DNA from: Herbiconiux oxytropis
GTDB lineage: Bacteria; Actinomycetota; Actinomycetes; Actinomycetales; Microbacteriaceae
Length of the DNA stretch: 64,000 nucleotides
Direction: 5' to 3'
Assembly: GCF_024979315.1 (NCBI RefSeq)
Contig: NZ_JANLCK010000004.1
Location: 124,001 to 188,000, forward strand
This document shows positions 1 to 8,385 of the stretch, in pieces. The notes beneath the pieces are model-generated. The model saw nothing but the letters and a program-made list of their open reading frames with translations, was not told where the DNA came from and did not search any database. A program made the position numbers and the translations under genes. Each line of letters starts with the position of its first letter. Position 1 is the first letter of the stretch.

Positions 1-31
1 ATCAAACGGGCGGGAATAGCAAACCGTCGCA

Positions 32-68
32 TGAGTAATGAATACTCACGCCGCCTGCAACTTGCGGC
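32..68. other. two small inverted repeats upstream of sepH
   Basis: TGAGTA at 32-37 pairs with TACTCA at 43-48 around a 5-nt spacer, and GCCGC at 50-54 pairs with GCGGC at 64-68. They could be the terminator of a gene lying before the window or an operator for sepH. No T-tract follows, so the role is unclear. Confidence 0.3.
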
Positions 69-146
69 ACGCCCGGAACATTCCCCGACGGCGCCCCCTC
101 CTCGTGGCATCCTGACAGCGAACGCGACCCTTGGAGGCCTTTCACC

Positions 147-1343
147 ATGCAGGATTTGACGGTTGTCGGAGTCGAGAACGGGGCACTGATCGTCTCGAGC
201 GACGGCGGTGAGCGCTATCGCATCGTCATCGACGAGCTGCTCCAGTCGCGGCTGCGACAGGGCATCGCCTCGGCGGAGGGCGGCAAGAAGGTCTCCCCGC
301 GCGAGATCCAGACCCATGTGCGGGCCGGACTCTCGGCCTTCGAGGTCGCCGAGCTCACGGGCGCGTCGGTCGAGTACATCGAGCGATTCGAGGGCCCCGT
401 GCTCGCCGAGCGCCAGTTCATGGTGGATTCCGCTCTGCGCGTACCCGTGCAGCCGACCTCCCCCGCCGACCCCCTCGGCGAGGAACCGCTGTCGACCTTC
501 GGTGACGCGCTCGAGGAACGGCTCGAGGGGCTCACCGCCCAGGACGTCCGCTGGGCGAGCTGGAAGGACGAGACCGGCTGGATCGTCAAGCTCACCTTCA
601 CCTCGCGCGAGATCGAGCACGACGCCCGCTGGCAGTTCGATCCCAAGCGCCACGTGCTCACCCCCCTCAACAACGAAGCCACCACCCTCTCCCGGCACGG
701 TGAGCTGGCCGAGGGCCTCATCCCGCGCCTGCGGGCGGTGTCGTCCACCGTCGACGCCGCCGACCCGGCCGACGCGCGCTTCGACAGCGGGGCGTTCTCG
801 CCGCTCGAGCACCCGGCCGCGCAGGCGATCTCCCCGGCCTCCCCGGCCTCCCCGGCCGAGGCTGCCACAGCGGCTCAGCCTGCGGCCGAGCAGCCGCCCG
901 TGCGATCGGATGCCGCTGGGGCAGGTCGCAAGGAGCAGGGCCGACCGTACGACGGCTTCGCGATCAAGCGCACGCCCGACACGGGCGAGACGGCCGACCA
1001 CAATCAGACCGCCGATCTCCTGGAGGCGCTCCGCCGCCGCCGGGGCGAGCGTGAGTCCGCCGCGTTCGAGCCCGAGGCGCCCGAGATCGCCCAGGCCCGC
1101 GACGACGACGAGCGGCAGTCAGAAGCCGGTGTGCACCCCGCGTTCGGTGGCCCGAGGGCCGTCGCCGACGTCCCGGACACGCCGTTGGAAGGGCTCGAGG
1201 CCGAACTCGGTTTCTCTTCGTCGTCCGAGCCCGAGGCGCGCCAGCCCTCCCCCAAGCAGGGTTCGGCGAGGCGCCAACGTGCCTCCATGCCCAGCTGGGA
1301 CGAGATCGTCTTCGGAGCGCGCAGCGAGGACGACCCGGCCTAG
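147..1343 (+). CDS. sepH: SepH, septation protein (DUF3071)
   Basis: SepH is an actinobacterial cell-division protein that binds FtsZ and promotes Z-ring assembly in the cytoplasm. The N-terminal about 170 residues form the conserved DUF3071 domain, starting MQDLTVVGVENG and containing a helix-turn-helix-like stretch at about residues 50-75 (PREIQTHVRAGL...VAELTGAS). The rest is a long Ala/Pro/Glu-rich disordered linker, as is usual in the family, ending in a short conserved tail (about 380-398: SWDEIVFGAR). Length 398 aa is normal. The ATG is preceded by TTGGAGG. The identification rests on recognising the N-terminal domain and the tail. Confidence 0.9.
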   Translation: MQDLTVVGVENGALIVSSDGGERYRIVIDELLQSRLRQGIASAEGGKKVSPREIQTHVRAGLSAFEVAELTGASVEYIERFEGPVLAERQFMVDSALRVPVQPTSPADPLGEEPLSTFGDALEERLEGLTAQDVRWASWKDETGWIVKLTFTSREIEHDARWQFDPKRHVLTPLNNEATTLSRHGELAEGLIPRLRAVSSTVDAADPADARFDSGAFSPLEHPAAQAISPASPASPAEAATAAQPAAEQPPVRSDAAGAGRKEQGRPYDGFAIKRTPDTGETADHNQTADLLEALRRRRGERESAAFEPEAPEIAQARDDDERQSEAGVHPAFGGPRAVADVPDTPLEGLEAELGFSSSSEPEARQPSPKQGSARRQRASMPSWDEIVFGARSEDDPA

Positions 1344-1377
1344 GCAGGACACCTAGCCCGAGCGCGGCTCGACCGGG

Positions 1378-2523
1378 TCAGAGCGCGAAGGCACCGGCCC
1401 GCAGGAGCGGCACGAGCGTCTCCTCCGAGGTCAGCGAACCGTGCTGGCCCACCATGGAACGGCCCGTGACATCGCCGTCGCGGCCGTCGTAGTAGGCCAC
1501 GAGTTTGCGGGCGGCCACCAGAACGTCGCCGATCCGGGGCAGCACCGCGTCGTCGACCTCGCCGAACCAGCCCGCCTGGATCGCCTCCTCACGGGTCGCG
1601 ATCCAGGCTCGGGAGTCTTCGCGGCGGTGCCAGGCGTCGGCGAGCCGCGTGCGCGCATCCGGAGCCGACCCCTGCTCGAGGTAGAGCTGCACGCAGCGCG
1701 GGTCGCCGCCCACGTGGCGAACGCCCTGCACGAGTTCGGGCACGTCGCCGAAGATCACGTGGCTCGAGGCGGGCACATCGACTATGCCGTGGTCGGCGGT
1801 GAGCAGCAGGCCCTCGCGCCGGCCAAGGCGTGCCGAGAAGCGGGCGTACTCCGCGTCAAGCGCCTCGAGGGTGGCCAGCCACCGGTCGGACTCCCAGCCC
1901 CGCGCGTGCGCGATCTGGTCGAGCTCGGGAACGTAGAGGTAGACGAGGCGTCGCCCGCCCTGGTCGAAGAGGGCACGTGCGGCGTCGAAGCGCTCGGCGA
2001 TGGATCCGGCCGCCACGTAGTCGGCGCCGCGCAGGATGGCGTGGGTGAGACCGGAGTCGGCGTACTTCGCCGGGCCGATCGTGCTGCTCGGCACGCCTTC
2101 TGCGGCGAGCTGCTCGAAGATCGTGGGCAGCCGCTGCCAGGTGGCCGGGCGCATGACGTCGGACCAGCCGGAGAGCTGGTTGACCACGGCGTCGGCCTCC
2201 GGCACGAGCGCGGTGTAACCCACGATGCCGTGCTGCCCCGGCCGGCCGCCGGTGGTGAGCGAGCTCAGCGCGGCCGCCGTGGTGGTGGGGAAGCCGCTCG
2301 TGATGGTGGTGCGCTTGAAGAGACCGGATGCCATCGCGCGAGCATGGCCGGCCCGGGCGCGGAGGGCGGCGGAGCCCAGCCCGTCGACCAGCACCACGAC
2401 CACGCGGTCGGCCGCGGGGAGCTCCAGCACGCCGCCGCCGCCCTCCAGAGCGGCCACGCAACTCGGCAACACGTCGGCCAGAGTCGGCTCTGCTGCCTGC
2501 CGCGTCGGTAGCATGGTGGACAT
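1378..2523 (-). CDS. alkaline phosphatase superfamily phosphodiesterase / nucleotide pyrophosphatase
   Basis: A 381-aa metal-dependent phosphodiesterase of the alkaline phosphatase superfamily. The fold markers are in order: the metal-binding Asp in VVLVDGLG (about residue 40), the probable Thr nucleophile in GFPTTTAAAL, an ELDQIAHARG Asp-His pair, and the C-terminal TADHG motif. No signal peptide is evident, so it is probably cytoplasmic; the substrate is unknown. The start MSTMLPTRQ was chosen because the longer reading frame runs through the intergenic region shared with parC. A CAGACT hexamer lies 7 nt before the ATG, a near match to the leaderless promoter pattern seen elsewhere here. 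It is divergent from parC. Confidence 0.82.
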   Translation of the reverse strand: MSTMLPTRQAAEPTLADVLPSCVAALEGGGGVLELPAADRVVVVLVDGLGSAALRARAGHARAMASGLFKRTTITSGFPTTTAAALSSLTTGGRPGQHGIVGYTALVPEADAVVNQLSGWSDVMRPATWQRLPTIFEQLAAEGVPSSTIGPAKYADSGLTHAILRGADYVAAGSIAERFDAARALFDQGGRRLVYLYVPELDQIAHARGWESDRWLATLEALDAEYARFSARLGRREGLLLTADHGIVDVPASSHVIFGDVPELVQGVRHVGGDPRCVQLYLEQGSAPDARTRLADAWHRREDSRAWIATREEAIQAGWFGEVDDAVLPRIGDVLVAARKLVAYYDGRDGDVTGRSMVGQHGSLTSEETLVPLLRAGAFAL

Positions 2524-2602
2524 TCGGCCAAGTCTGGCACACGACCCCCCGACCCCACCCGCCCTTGACGCGGTGTGCGGACGGCCTGCGAGAAAAACAG
2601 GA

Positions 2603-5080
2603 ATGACGAGAGCAACGGACGATCCCACCGGAACGAGCGACGAGAAGATCCTCAACGTCGACGTCTCGACGGAGATGCAGGACTCGTTCCTCGAGTACGC
2701 CTACTCGGTCATCTACTCCCGGGCACTGCCGGATGCGCGCGACGGCCTGAAGCCCGTGCAGCGCCGCATCCTCTACATGATGAGCGAGATGGGCCTCCGC
2801 CCCGAGAAGGGCCACGTCAAGAGCGCCCGCGTGGTGGGCGAGGTGATGGGCAAGCTGCACCCGCACGGTGACACGGCCATCTACGACGCCCTCGTGCGGC
2901 TCGCGCAGTCCTGGACCATGCGCATCCCGCTCATCGACGGCCACGGGAACTTCGGCTCCCCCGACGACGGCCCGGCAGCCGCGCGCTACACCGAGGCCCG
3001 CCTCGACGCCGTCGCGCTGCTCATGGTCGACCAGCTCGACGAGGACGTCGTCGACTTCGTCCCGAACTACGACAACCAGCTCACCCAGCCCGACGTGCTG
3101 CCCGCAGCCATCCCGAACCTGCTCGTCAACGGGGCGAGCGGCATCGCCGTGGGCATGGCCACCAACATGGCTCCGCACAATCTGATCGAGGTCGTCGCGG
3201 GCGCGCGGTACCTGATCGAGCATCCGAACGCCACGCTCGACGACCTGATGGCCTTCATCCCGGGCCCCGACCTGCCGGGCGGCGGCACGATCGTGGGGCT
3301 CGCCGGCATCCGCGACGCCTACGAGACCGGCCGCGGCGCCTTCAAGACGCGCGCGAAGGTCTCGATCGAGACCCTGGGGCCCCGCAAGACGGGCCTCGTC
3401 GTGACCGAGCTCCCCTACCTCGTGGGCCCGGAGAAGGTGATCGCCAAGATCAAGGACGGCGTGACCGCCAAGAAGATCCAGGGCATCAGCGACGTCACCG
3501 ACCTCACCGACCGCATGAACGGTCTGCGCCTCGTGATCGGCATCAAGACCGGGTTCGACCCCGAGGCCGTGCTCGAGCAGCTCTACAAGCTCACGCCGCT
3601 CGAAGACGGCTTCAGCATCAACAACGTCGCGCTCGTCGACGGCGGCCCGCACACGCTCGGACTCCGCGACCTGCTGATCGTCTACGTGAACCACCGCATC
3701 GAGGTCGTCACGCGGCGCACGGCCTATCGCCTGGCGCGTCGACGCGAGCGACTGCACCTCGTCGAGGGGCTCCTCATCGCCATCCTCGACATCGACGAGG
3801 TCATCCAGGTCATCCGCGCCAGCGACGACACCGACCAGGCCCGCACGCGGCTCATCGACGTGTTCGAGCTCAGCGTGCTGCAGGCCGACTACATCCTCGA
3901 ACTCCGCCTTCGCCGGCTCACGAAGTTCTCACGCATCGAGCTCGAGGCCGAGCGTGACAAGCTCCGCGAGGAGATCGCCCAGCTCGAGGCCCTCCTCGGC
4001 GATCCCGCCCTCATCCGCAAGGCCGTCTCGGACGAGCTCGACGAGGTCGCCGAGAAGCACGGCACGCCCCGCCGCACGCTGCTCACCGAGGCGCGCCCGT
4101 CGCTCGCCGGGGCCTCGAAGCGCGCCCAGCCGGTGCTCGAGGTGGCGGATGCCCCGTGCACCGTCTACCTCAGCACCACCGGCCGGGTGGTGCGCGTCGA
4201 TCGCGAGGAGACCGAGGAGCTCCGCGCCGACGGCCTCACCGCGCCCGTCGTGGCGAGCCGCCGCAGCAAGCACGACGCGATCCGCAGTGAGGTCGTGACC
4301 ACACGGCGCTCCGAGATCGGCGCCGTCACCGACACCGGGCGACTCATCCGCATGCCGGTCCTCGACCTGCCCGCCGTGCCCGCCAACTCGGTGCAGCTCG
4401 GTGCCGGCGTCAAGGCGGGCGACTACCTCTCGCTCGACGCCAAGCGGGAGAAGGTCGTCGGACTCGTCTCCCTCGACTCCACCGTGCCGATCGCCCTCGG
4501 CACCGCCCAGGGAATCGTGAAGCGCATCGCCCCCGGCGCCTACCCCGCGCGCCCCGACTTCGAGGTGATCGCTCTGAAGACCGGCGACGCCGTCGTGGGG
4601 GTGGCTCAGCACTCGGAGGAGGACGAGCTCGTCTTCATCACCTCGGATGCGCAGCTGCTGCGCTTCTTCCAGGCCAGCGTGCGGCCGCAGGGTGTGGCCG
4701 CAGGCGGCATGGCCGGCATCAACCTCGGCGCCGGCGCCTCGGTGATCTGGTTCGGCTCGGTGCCCGACACGGGCGACGCCGTGGTCGTGACCATCGCCGC
4801 GAGCACGTCGACCCTCGCAGGAGCGGATGTCGGCACCGGCAAGGTCTCCGAGTTCACCGAGTTCCCGCCCAAGGGCCGGGCGACCGGCGGCGTGCGCGCC
4901 CACCGCTTCCTGAAGGGCGAGGACACCTTGACGGTCGCGTGGGCCGGTCCCGCGCCCGCACTCGCCGTCGGACACGACGGCGCCGCCCGGACCCTTCCCG
5001 AATCGGGAGCCCGGCGCGATGCGTCCGGGGTGGGTCTGAGCGGCGTCGTGGGTTCGGTGGGAGCGGCCCGGCGCAGCTAG
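2603..5080 (+). CDS. parC: DNA topoisomerase IV subunit A
   Basis: 825-aa type IIA topoisomerase A subunit that breaks and rejoins DNA together with ParE. The breakage-reunion domain holds the active-site Tyr at about residue 129 (AARYTEARL). The quinolone-determining region reads HGDTAIYD (about 88-95), with Thr where E. coli GyrA has Ser83. The C-terminal half carries the beta-pinwheel repeats. Assigned ParC rather than GyrA because it sits with parE near sigA and not beside gyrB. The ATG at 2603 begins MTRATDDPTG just before the conserved start of the domain; a longer frame upstream runs antisense through the phosphodiesterase gene. Confidence 0.93.
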   Translation: MTRATDDPTGTSDEKILNVDVSTEMQDSFLEYAYSVIYSRALPDARDGLKPVQRRILYMMSEMGLRPEKGHVKSARVVGEVMGKLHPHGDTAIYDALVRLAQSWTMRIPLIDGHGNFGSPDDGPAAARYTEARLDAVALLMVDQLDEDVVDFVPNYDNQLTQPDVLPAAIPNLLVNGASGIAVGMATNMAPHNLIEVVAGARYLIEHPNATLDDLMAFIPGPDLPGGGTIVGLAGIRDAYETGRGAFKTRAKVSIETLGPRKTGLVVTELPYLVGPEKVIAKIKDGVTAKKIQGISDVTDLTDRMNGLRLVIGIKTGFDPEAVLEQLYKLTPLEDGFSINNVALVDGGPHTLGLRDLLIVYVNHRIEVVTRRTAYRLARRRERLHLVEGLLIAILDIDEVIQVIRASDDTDQARTRLIDVFELSVLQADYILELRLRRLTKFSRIELEAERDKLREEIAQLEALLGDPALIRKAVSDELDEVAEKHGTPRRTLLTEARPSLAGASKRAQPVLEVADAPCTVYLSTTGRVVRVDREETEELRADGLTAPVVASRRSKHDAIRSEVVTTRRSEIGAVTDTGRLIRMPVLDLPAVPANSVQLGAGVKAGDYLSLDAKREKVVGLVSLDSTVPIALGTAQGIVKRIAPGAYPARPDFEVIALKTGDAVVGVAQHSEEDELVFITSDAQLLRFFQASVRPQGVAAGGMAGINLGAGASVIWFGSVPDTGDAVVVTIAASTSTLAGADVGTGKVSEFTEFPPKGRATGGVRAHRFLKGEDTLTVAWAGPAPALAVGHDGAARTLPESGARRDASGVGLSGVVGSVGAARRS

Positions 5081-5086
5081 AGCGAC

Positions 5087-5317
5087 CTACTTGTCGTTGA
5101 GCTTGGCCGACTCGTCGTGCCAGCCCGTGGCGATCTGGGAGAGCTTCTCCTGGTACTTGCGGCCGTGGTGGGCGCAGAACAGCAGTTCTGCTCCGGACGG
5201 CATGTCGACACGCACGTAGGCCTGCGCACCGCAGCTGTCGCAGCGGTCGGCTGCGGAGAGCTGGTAGGCGTTCTCGAGGTCGGAAACGGCGTTGGTCTCT
5301 GCGGCGACTGACTGCAT
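5087..5317 (-). CDS. small DUF7455-type zinc-finger-like protein
   Basis: A 76-aa protein on the strand opposite its parC and parE neighbours. It has a CDSCG (Cys-x-x-Cys) at about residues 26-29 and a CAHH at about 48-51, suggesting a single zinc-binding site, with a charged C-terminal helix. Small proteins of this kind are recurrent in Microbacteriaceae and other actinobacteria (DUF7455); their function is unknown. The ATG is preceded by AGAGGAG, and that Shine-Dalgarno lies in a 10-bp inverted repeat (see next entry). Confidence 0.85.
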   Translation of the reverse strand: MQSVAAETNAVSDLENAYQLSAADRCDSCGAQAYVRVDMPSGAELLFCAHHGRKYQEKLSQIATGWHDESAKLNDK

Positions 5318-5392
5318 GGTCTGCTCCTCTGGCGACTCGGGCGTTCACTGGCTTGGTAGTGCAATCAAAGCACTCTTCTCCGGGAGCAGACC
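5318..5392 (-). promoter_or_regulatory. inverted repeat that could sequester the DUF7455 ribosome binding site
   Basis: GGTCTGCTCC at 5318-5327 and GGAGCAGACC at 5383-5392 are perfectly complementary. In a reverse-strand transcript, the arm next to the start codon contains the GGAG of the ribosome binding site. A smaller hairpin (AGTGC/GCACT, 5359-5375) lies in the loop. If the leader is transcribed this far, the structure could repress translation. No clear promoter was recognised upstream. Confidence 0.4.
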
Positions 5393-5532
5393 GCCAAACG
5401 GGTGTGTTTCGCTCTGCGCGTAGTGAGAACGTGCCCGAGGGTGTGGCGCACGGGGCGGGCGGCCCGGACCGGTTAGCCTTGTGGACTGGGACGCGGAATC
5501 CGCTCCCCTGCACGACCTTCTAAGGAGAACCG

Positions 5533-7620
5533 GTGGCCTCACCGTCCGACTACTCTGCCCGGCACCTCTCGGTGCTCGAAGGCCTCGAGGCCGTGCGCAA
5601 GCGGCCCGGCATGTACATCGGCTCCACCGACTCCCGAGGTCTCATGCACTGCCTCTGGGAGATCATCGACAACGCAGTCGACGAGGCCCTCGGCGGCCAC
5701 GGCACCGAGATCGACATCGTGCTGCACGCCGACGGCAGCGTGACCGTGCGCGACACGGCCCGGGGCATCCCGGTCGACATCGAGCCGAAGACGGGGCTCT
5801 CGGGCGTCGAGGTCGTCTTCACCAAGCTGCACGCCGGTGGCAAGTTCGGCTCTGGCTCCTACGCGGCGTCCGGCGGGCTGCACGGTGTGGGCGCCTCCGT
5901 GGTGAACGCCCTCTCGGAGCGACTCGACGTGGAGGTCGACCGCGGCGGCAAGACCTGGGCGATGTCATTCCACCGGGGTGAGCCCGGGGTGTTCGACGAC
6001 AAGGGCGGCGAGCCGAGCCCGGATGCGCCGTTCACACCGTTCGAGAAGCGCAGCGAGCTCCGCGTGGTGGGCAAGACCGCCCGCAACGTCACCGGCACCC
6101 GGGTGCGCTACTGGGCCGACCGCCAGATCTTCACGAAGGGCGCGGAGTTCCAGACCGACGACCTCACGGTGCGCGCGCGCCAGACCGCGTTCCTGGTGCC
6201 CGGCCTCAAGATCGCCATCGACGACGAGCGCGGCGAGGAGCCCCGCTCGGAGTCGTTCCGGTTCGAGGGCGGCATCTCGGAGTTCGTCGACCACCTCGCG
6301 GCCGACGCGCCCGTGACCGACATCTGGCGCATCGAGGGCACGGGCGAGTTCAAGGAGACCGTCCCGGTGCTCTCCGACTCCGGCGCGATGATCCCCACCG
6401 AACTCATCCGCGAGTGCGCCGTCGACATCGCGCTGCGCTGGGGCATCGGCTACGACACCTCGTTCAAGAGCTTCGTGAACATCATCTCGACCCCGAAGGG
6501 CGGCACGCACCAGGCCGGCTTCGAGACCGGTCTGCTGAAGTTCCTGCGTCAGACCGTCGAGGCGAACGCCCGTCGGCTCAAGGTGGGCAACGACAAGCTG
6601 GAGAAGGACGACGTGCTCGCCGGTCTCACCGCGGTGCTCACCGTGCGCATTCCGGAGCCGCAGTTCGAGGGTCAGACCAAAGAGATCCTCGGCACCCCCG
6701 CGGTGCGGAACATCGTCTCCCAGGTCGTGACCAAGGGACTCAAGGAGCGCTTCGCCTCCCCCAAGCGCGACGACAAGACGCAGTCGGCGCTCGTGCTCGA
6801 CAAGGTCGTGGCCGAGATGAAGTCGCGTATCTCCGCGCGGGCGCACAAGGAGACGCAGAGGCGCAAGAACGCGCTCGAGTCGTCGTCGCTGCCCGCGAAG
6901 CTCGTCGACTGCCGTTCCTCCGACGTGGTCAACAGCGAGCTCTTCATCGTGGAGGGCGACTCCGCGCTCGGCACCGCCAAGCTCGCTCGCAACAGCGAGT
7001 TCCAGGCGCTGCTGCCCATCCGCGGCAAGATCCTCAACGTGCAGAAGGCCTCGGTGGCCGACATGCTCTCGAACACCGAGTGCGCCTCGATCATCCAGGT
7101 GATCGGTGCCGGCTCCGGCCGCTCGTTCGATCTCTCGGCGGCGCGCTACGGCAAGATCATCCTCATGAGCGACGCGGATGTCGACGGTGCGCACATCCGC
7201 ACCCTCTTGCTCACCCTGTTCTTCCGCTACATGCGGCCGCTGATCGAGGACGGCCGGGTCTACGCCGCCGTCCCGCCGCTGCACCGGGTGGTGGCGATCA
7301 ACCCCGGCTCGAAGCCCAACGAGACCATCTACACCTACTCGGAGGCGGAGCTCGCCGCCGTGCTCGGTGCTCTCAAGAAATCGAACCGCCGCTACCAGGA
7401 CCCGATCCAGCGCTACAAGGGGCTCGGTGAGATGGACGCCGACCAGCTGGCCTCCACCACGATGGACAAGCGCCAGCGCACCCTCCGCCGCGTGAACGTC
7501 TCGGACGCCGCGGCCGCCGAGCGCATGTTCGAACTCCTCATGGGCGACGAGGTGGCCCCGCGCAAGGAGTTCATCATCGCCGGCTCGGGCGACCTGAGCC
7601 GCGAGAGAATAGATGTGTAG
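5533..7620 (+). CDS. parE: DNA topoisomerase IV subunit B
   Basis: 695-aa ATPase subunit of topoisomerase IV. The GHKL ATP-binding site shows WEIIDNAVDEA (catalytic Glu about 43, Asn 47). The TOPRIM metal-binding site shows VEGDSALG (about 474-480) and MSDADVDGAHI (about 546-555). The C-terminal motif RYKGLGEMDADQL is present. It starts with GTG preceded by AAGGAGAA at good spacing. It pairs with ParC, whose gene ends 450 bp upstream; the reverse-strand DUF7455 gene lies between, so the two subunits are not in a simple operon. Confidence 0.95.
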   Translation: MASPSDYSARHLSVLEGLEAVRKRPGMYIGSTDSRGLMHCLWEIIDNAVDEALGGHGTEIDIVLHADGSVTVRDTARGIPVDIEPKTGLSGVEVVFTKLHAGGKFGSGSYAASGGLHGVGASVVNALSERLDVEVDRGGKTWAMSFHRGEPGVFDDKGGEPSPDAPFTPFEKRSELRVVGKTARNVTGTRVRYWADRQIFTKGAEFQTDDLTVRARQTAFLVPGLKIAIDDERGEEPRSESFRFEGGISEFVDHLAADAPVTDIWRIEGTGEFKETVPVLSDSGAMIPTELIRECAVDIALRWGIGYDTSFKSFVNIISTPKGGTHQAGFETGLLKFLRQTVEANARRLKVGNDKLEKDDVLAGLTAVLTVRIPEPQFEGQTKEILGTPAVRNIVSQVVTKGLKERFASPKRDDKTQSALVLDKVVAEMKSRISARAHKETQRRKNALESSSLPAKLVDCRSSDVVNSELFIVEGDSALGTAKLARNSEFQALLPIRGKILNVQKASVADMLSNTECASIIQVIGAGSGRSFDLSAARYGKIILMSDADVDGAHIRTLLLTLFFRYMRPLIEDGRVYAAVPPLHRVVAINPGSKPNETIYTYSEAELAAVLGALKKSNRRYQDPIQRYKGLGEMDADQLASTTMDKRQRTLRRVNVSDAAAAERMFELLMGDEVAPRKEFIIAGSGDLSRERIDV

Positions 7621-7645
7621 GCGCGCCGCAGCCTCTGCGGCGCGC
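7621..7645. terminator. bidirectional terminator between parE and gatD
   Basis: A perfect 11-bp hairpin (GCGCGCCGCAG and CTGCGGCGCGC, 3-nt loop) starts on the base after the parE stop codon and ends on the first base of the gatD stop codon. It can serve both convergent transcripts. No long T-tract is present on either side. Confidence 0.8.
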
Positions 7646-8385
7646 TATTCAGACAGCGGCGCCGCCGCGATCGTGCCGCGCGCTTCACGTGCTCTGTCGT
7701 CGATCTCCCGGAGGCGCTCCGGGGCCGGGTCCGTGTAGCTGAGGCCTCGGCGGGTGCGGGCCGTGTCGAGGAGGGAGTCGGCCAGGCCCGGGTTGTTGGC
7801 GAGGATGGGGCCGTGCATGTGGGTGCCGAGGAGGTTGTCCTCCCAGAAGCCCTCCTCGAAGGGGGTCTCGGTGTTGCCGCGGCCGTAGACCACTCGGCCG
7901 AGCGTGCCGTGCGGGCCGACGTCGACGAACGATCCGCGGTTCTCGAAGCCCACGACGGTGCCGAGCCGGGGCGATTCCACCACGAAGTCGCCCACCACAC
8001 GCGTGCCGCCGTGCCGGGTGGCCACCGGGAAGACACCGGCGCCCTCGAGCACGTCGCCGCCCTCGAGCGCGATGGTCTGGCCGAGCAGCTGGAACCCGGC
8101 GCCGATGGCGAGGAAGGGCCGACCATCCGCCGCGAGCTCACGGAGCTCTGCGGCCACGTCGAGCACGAGCGGATGCGCGAGCAGCTGGGCCGAGGTGGGG
8201 CCACTGCCGATGAAGACGAGGTCGGCCTCGCCGAAGCCGGCGGAAGCGCCGCCATCGTGCCGCGTGATCTCGACGGGCAGACCGCGCCACTCGGAGCGCA
8301 GCCGCAGGATGTCGACGTTCCCGCTTTCACCGTTCAGGCCGAGAAGACGCGGGAACAGGTGCAGGATCTTCAGCGAAGCGCTCAT
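7645..8385 (-). CDS. gatD: GatD-like glutamine amidotransferase lacking the catalytic cysteine
   Basis: 246 aa, class I glutamine amidotransferase fold, partner of MurT. In staphylococci and streptococci, MurT-GatD amidates the alpha-carboxyl of D-Glu in lipid II, with GatD releasing ammonia from glutamine through Cys94 and His189. Here the motif reads LAIGAGFQLLG (residues 92-101): the residue four before Gln, normally Cys, is Gly95, and the whole protein contains no cysteine. The His in LLGTHMHGP (about 189) is kept. It can therefore hardly act as a glutaminase. Its ATG overlaps the murT stop by 4 nt (ATGA), so the two are translationally coupled. Confidence 0.85.
   Translation of the reverse strand: MSASLKILHLFPRLLGLNGESGNVDILRLRSEWRGLPVEITRHDGGASAGFGEADLVFIGSGPTSAQLLAHPLVLDVAAELRELAADGRPFLAIGAGFQLLGQTIALEGGDVLEGAGVFPVATRHGGTRVVGDFVVESPRLGTVVGFENRGSFVDVGPHGTLGRVVYGRGNTETPFEEGFWEDNLLGTHMHGPILANNPGLADSLLDTARTRRGLSYTDPAPERLREIDDRAREARGTIAAAPLSE

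Noticed and set aside
2603-5080. Calling this gene gyrA
   Set aside because: It is near parE and sigA rather than next to gyrB at an origin; ParC is the better fit, though the two are close in sequence.
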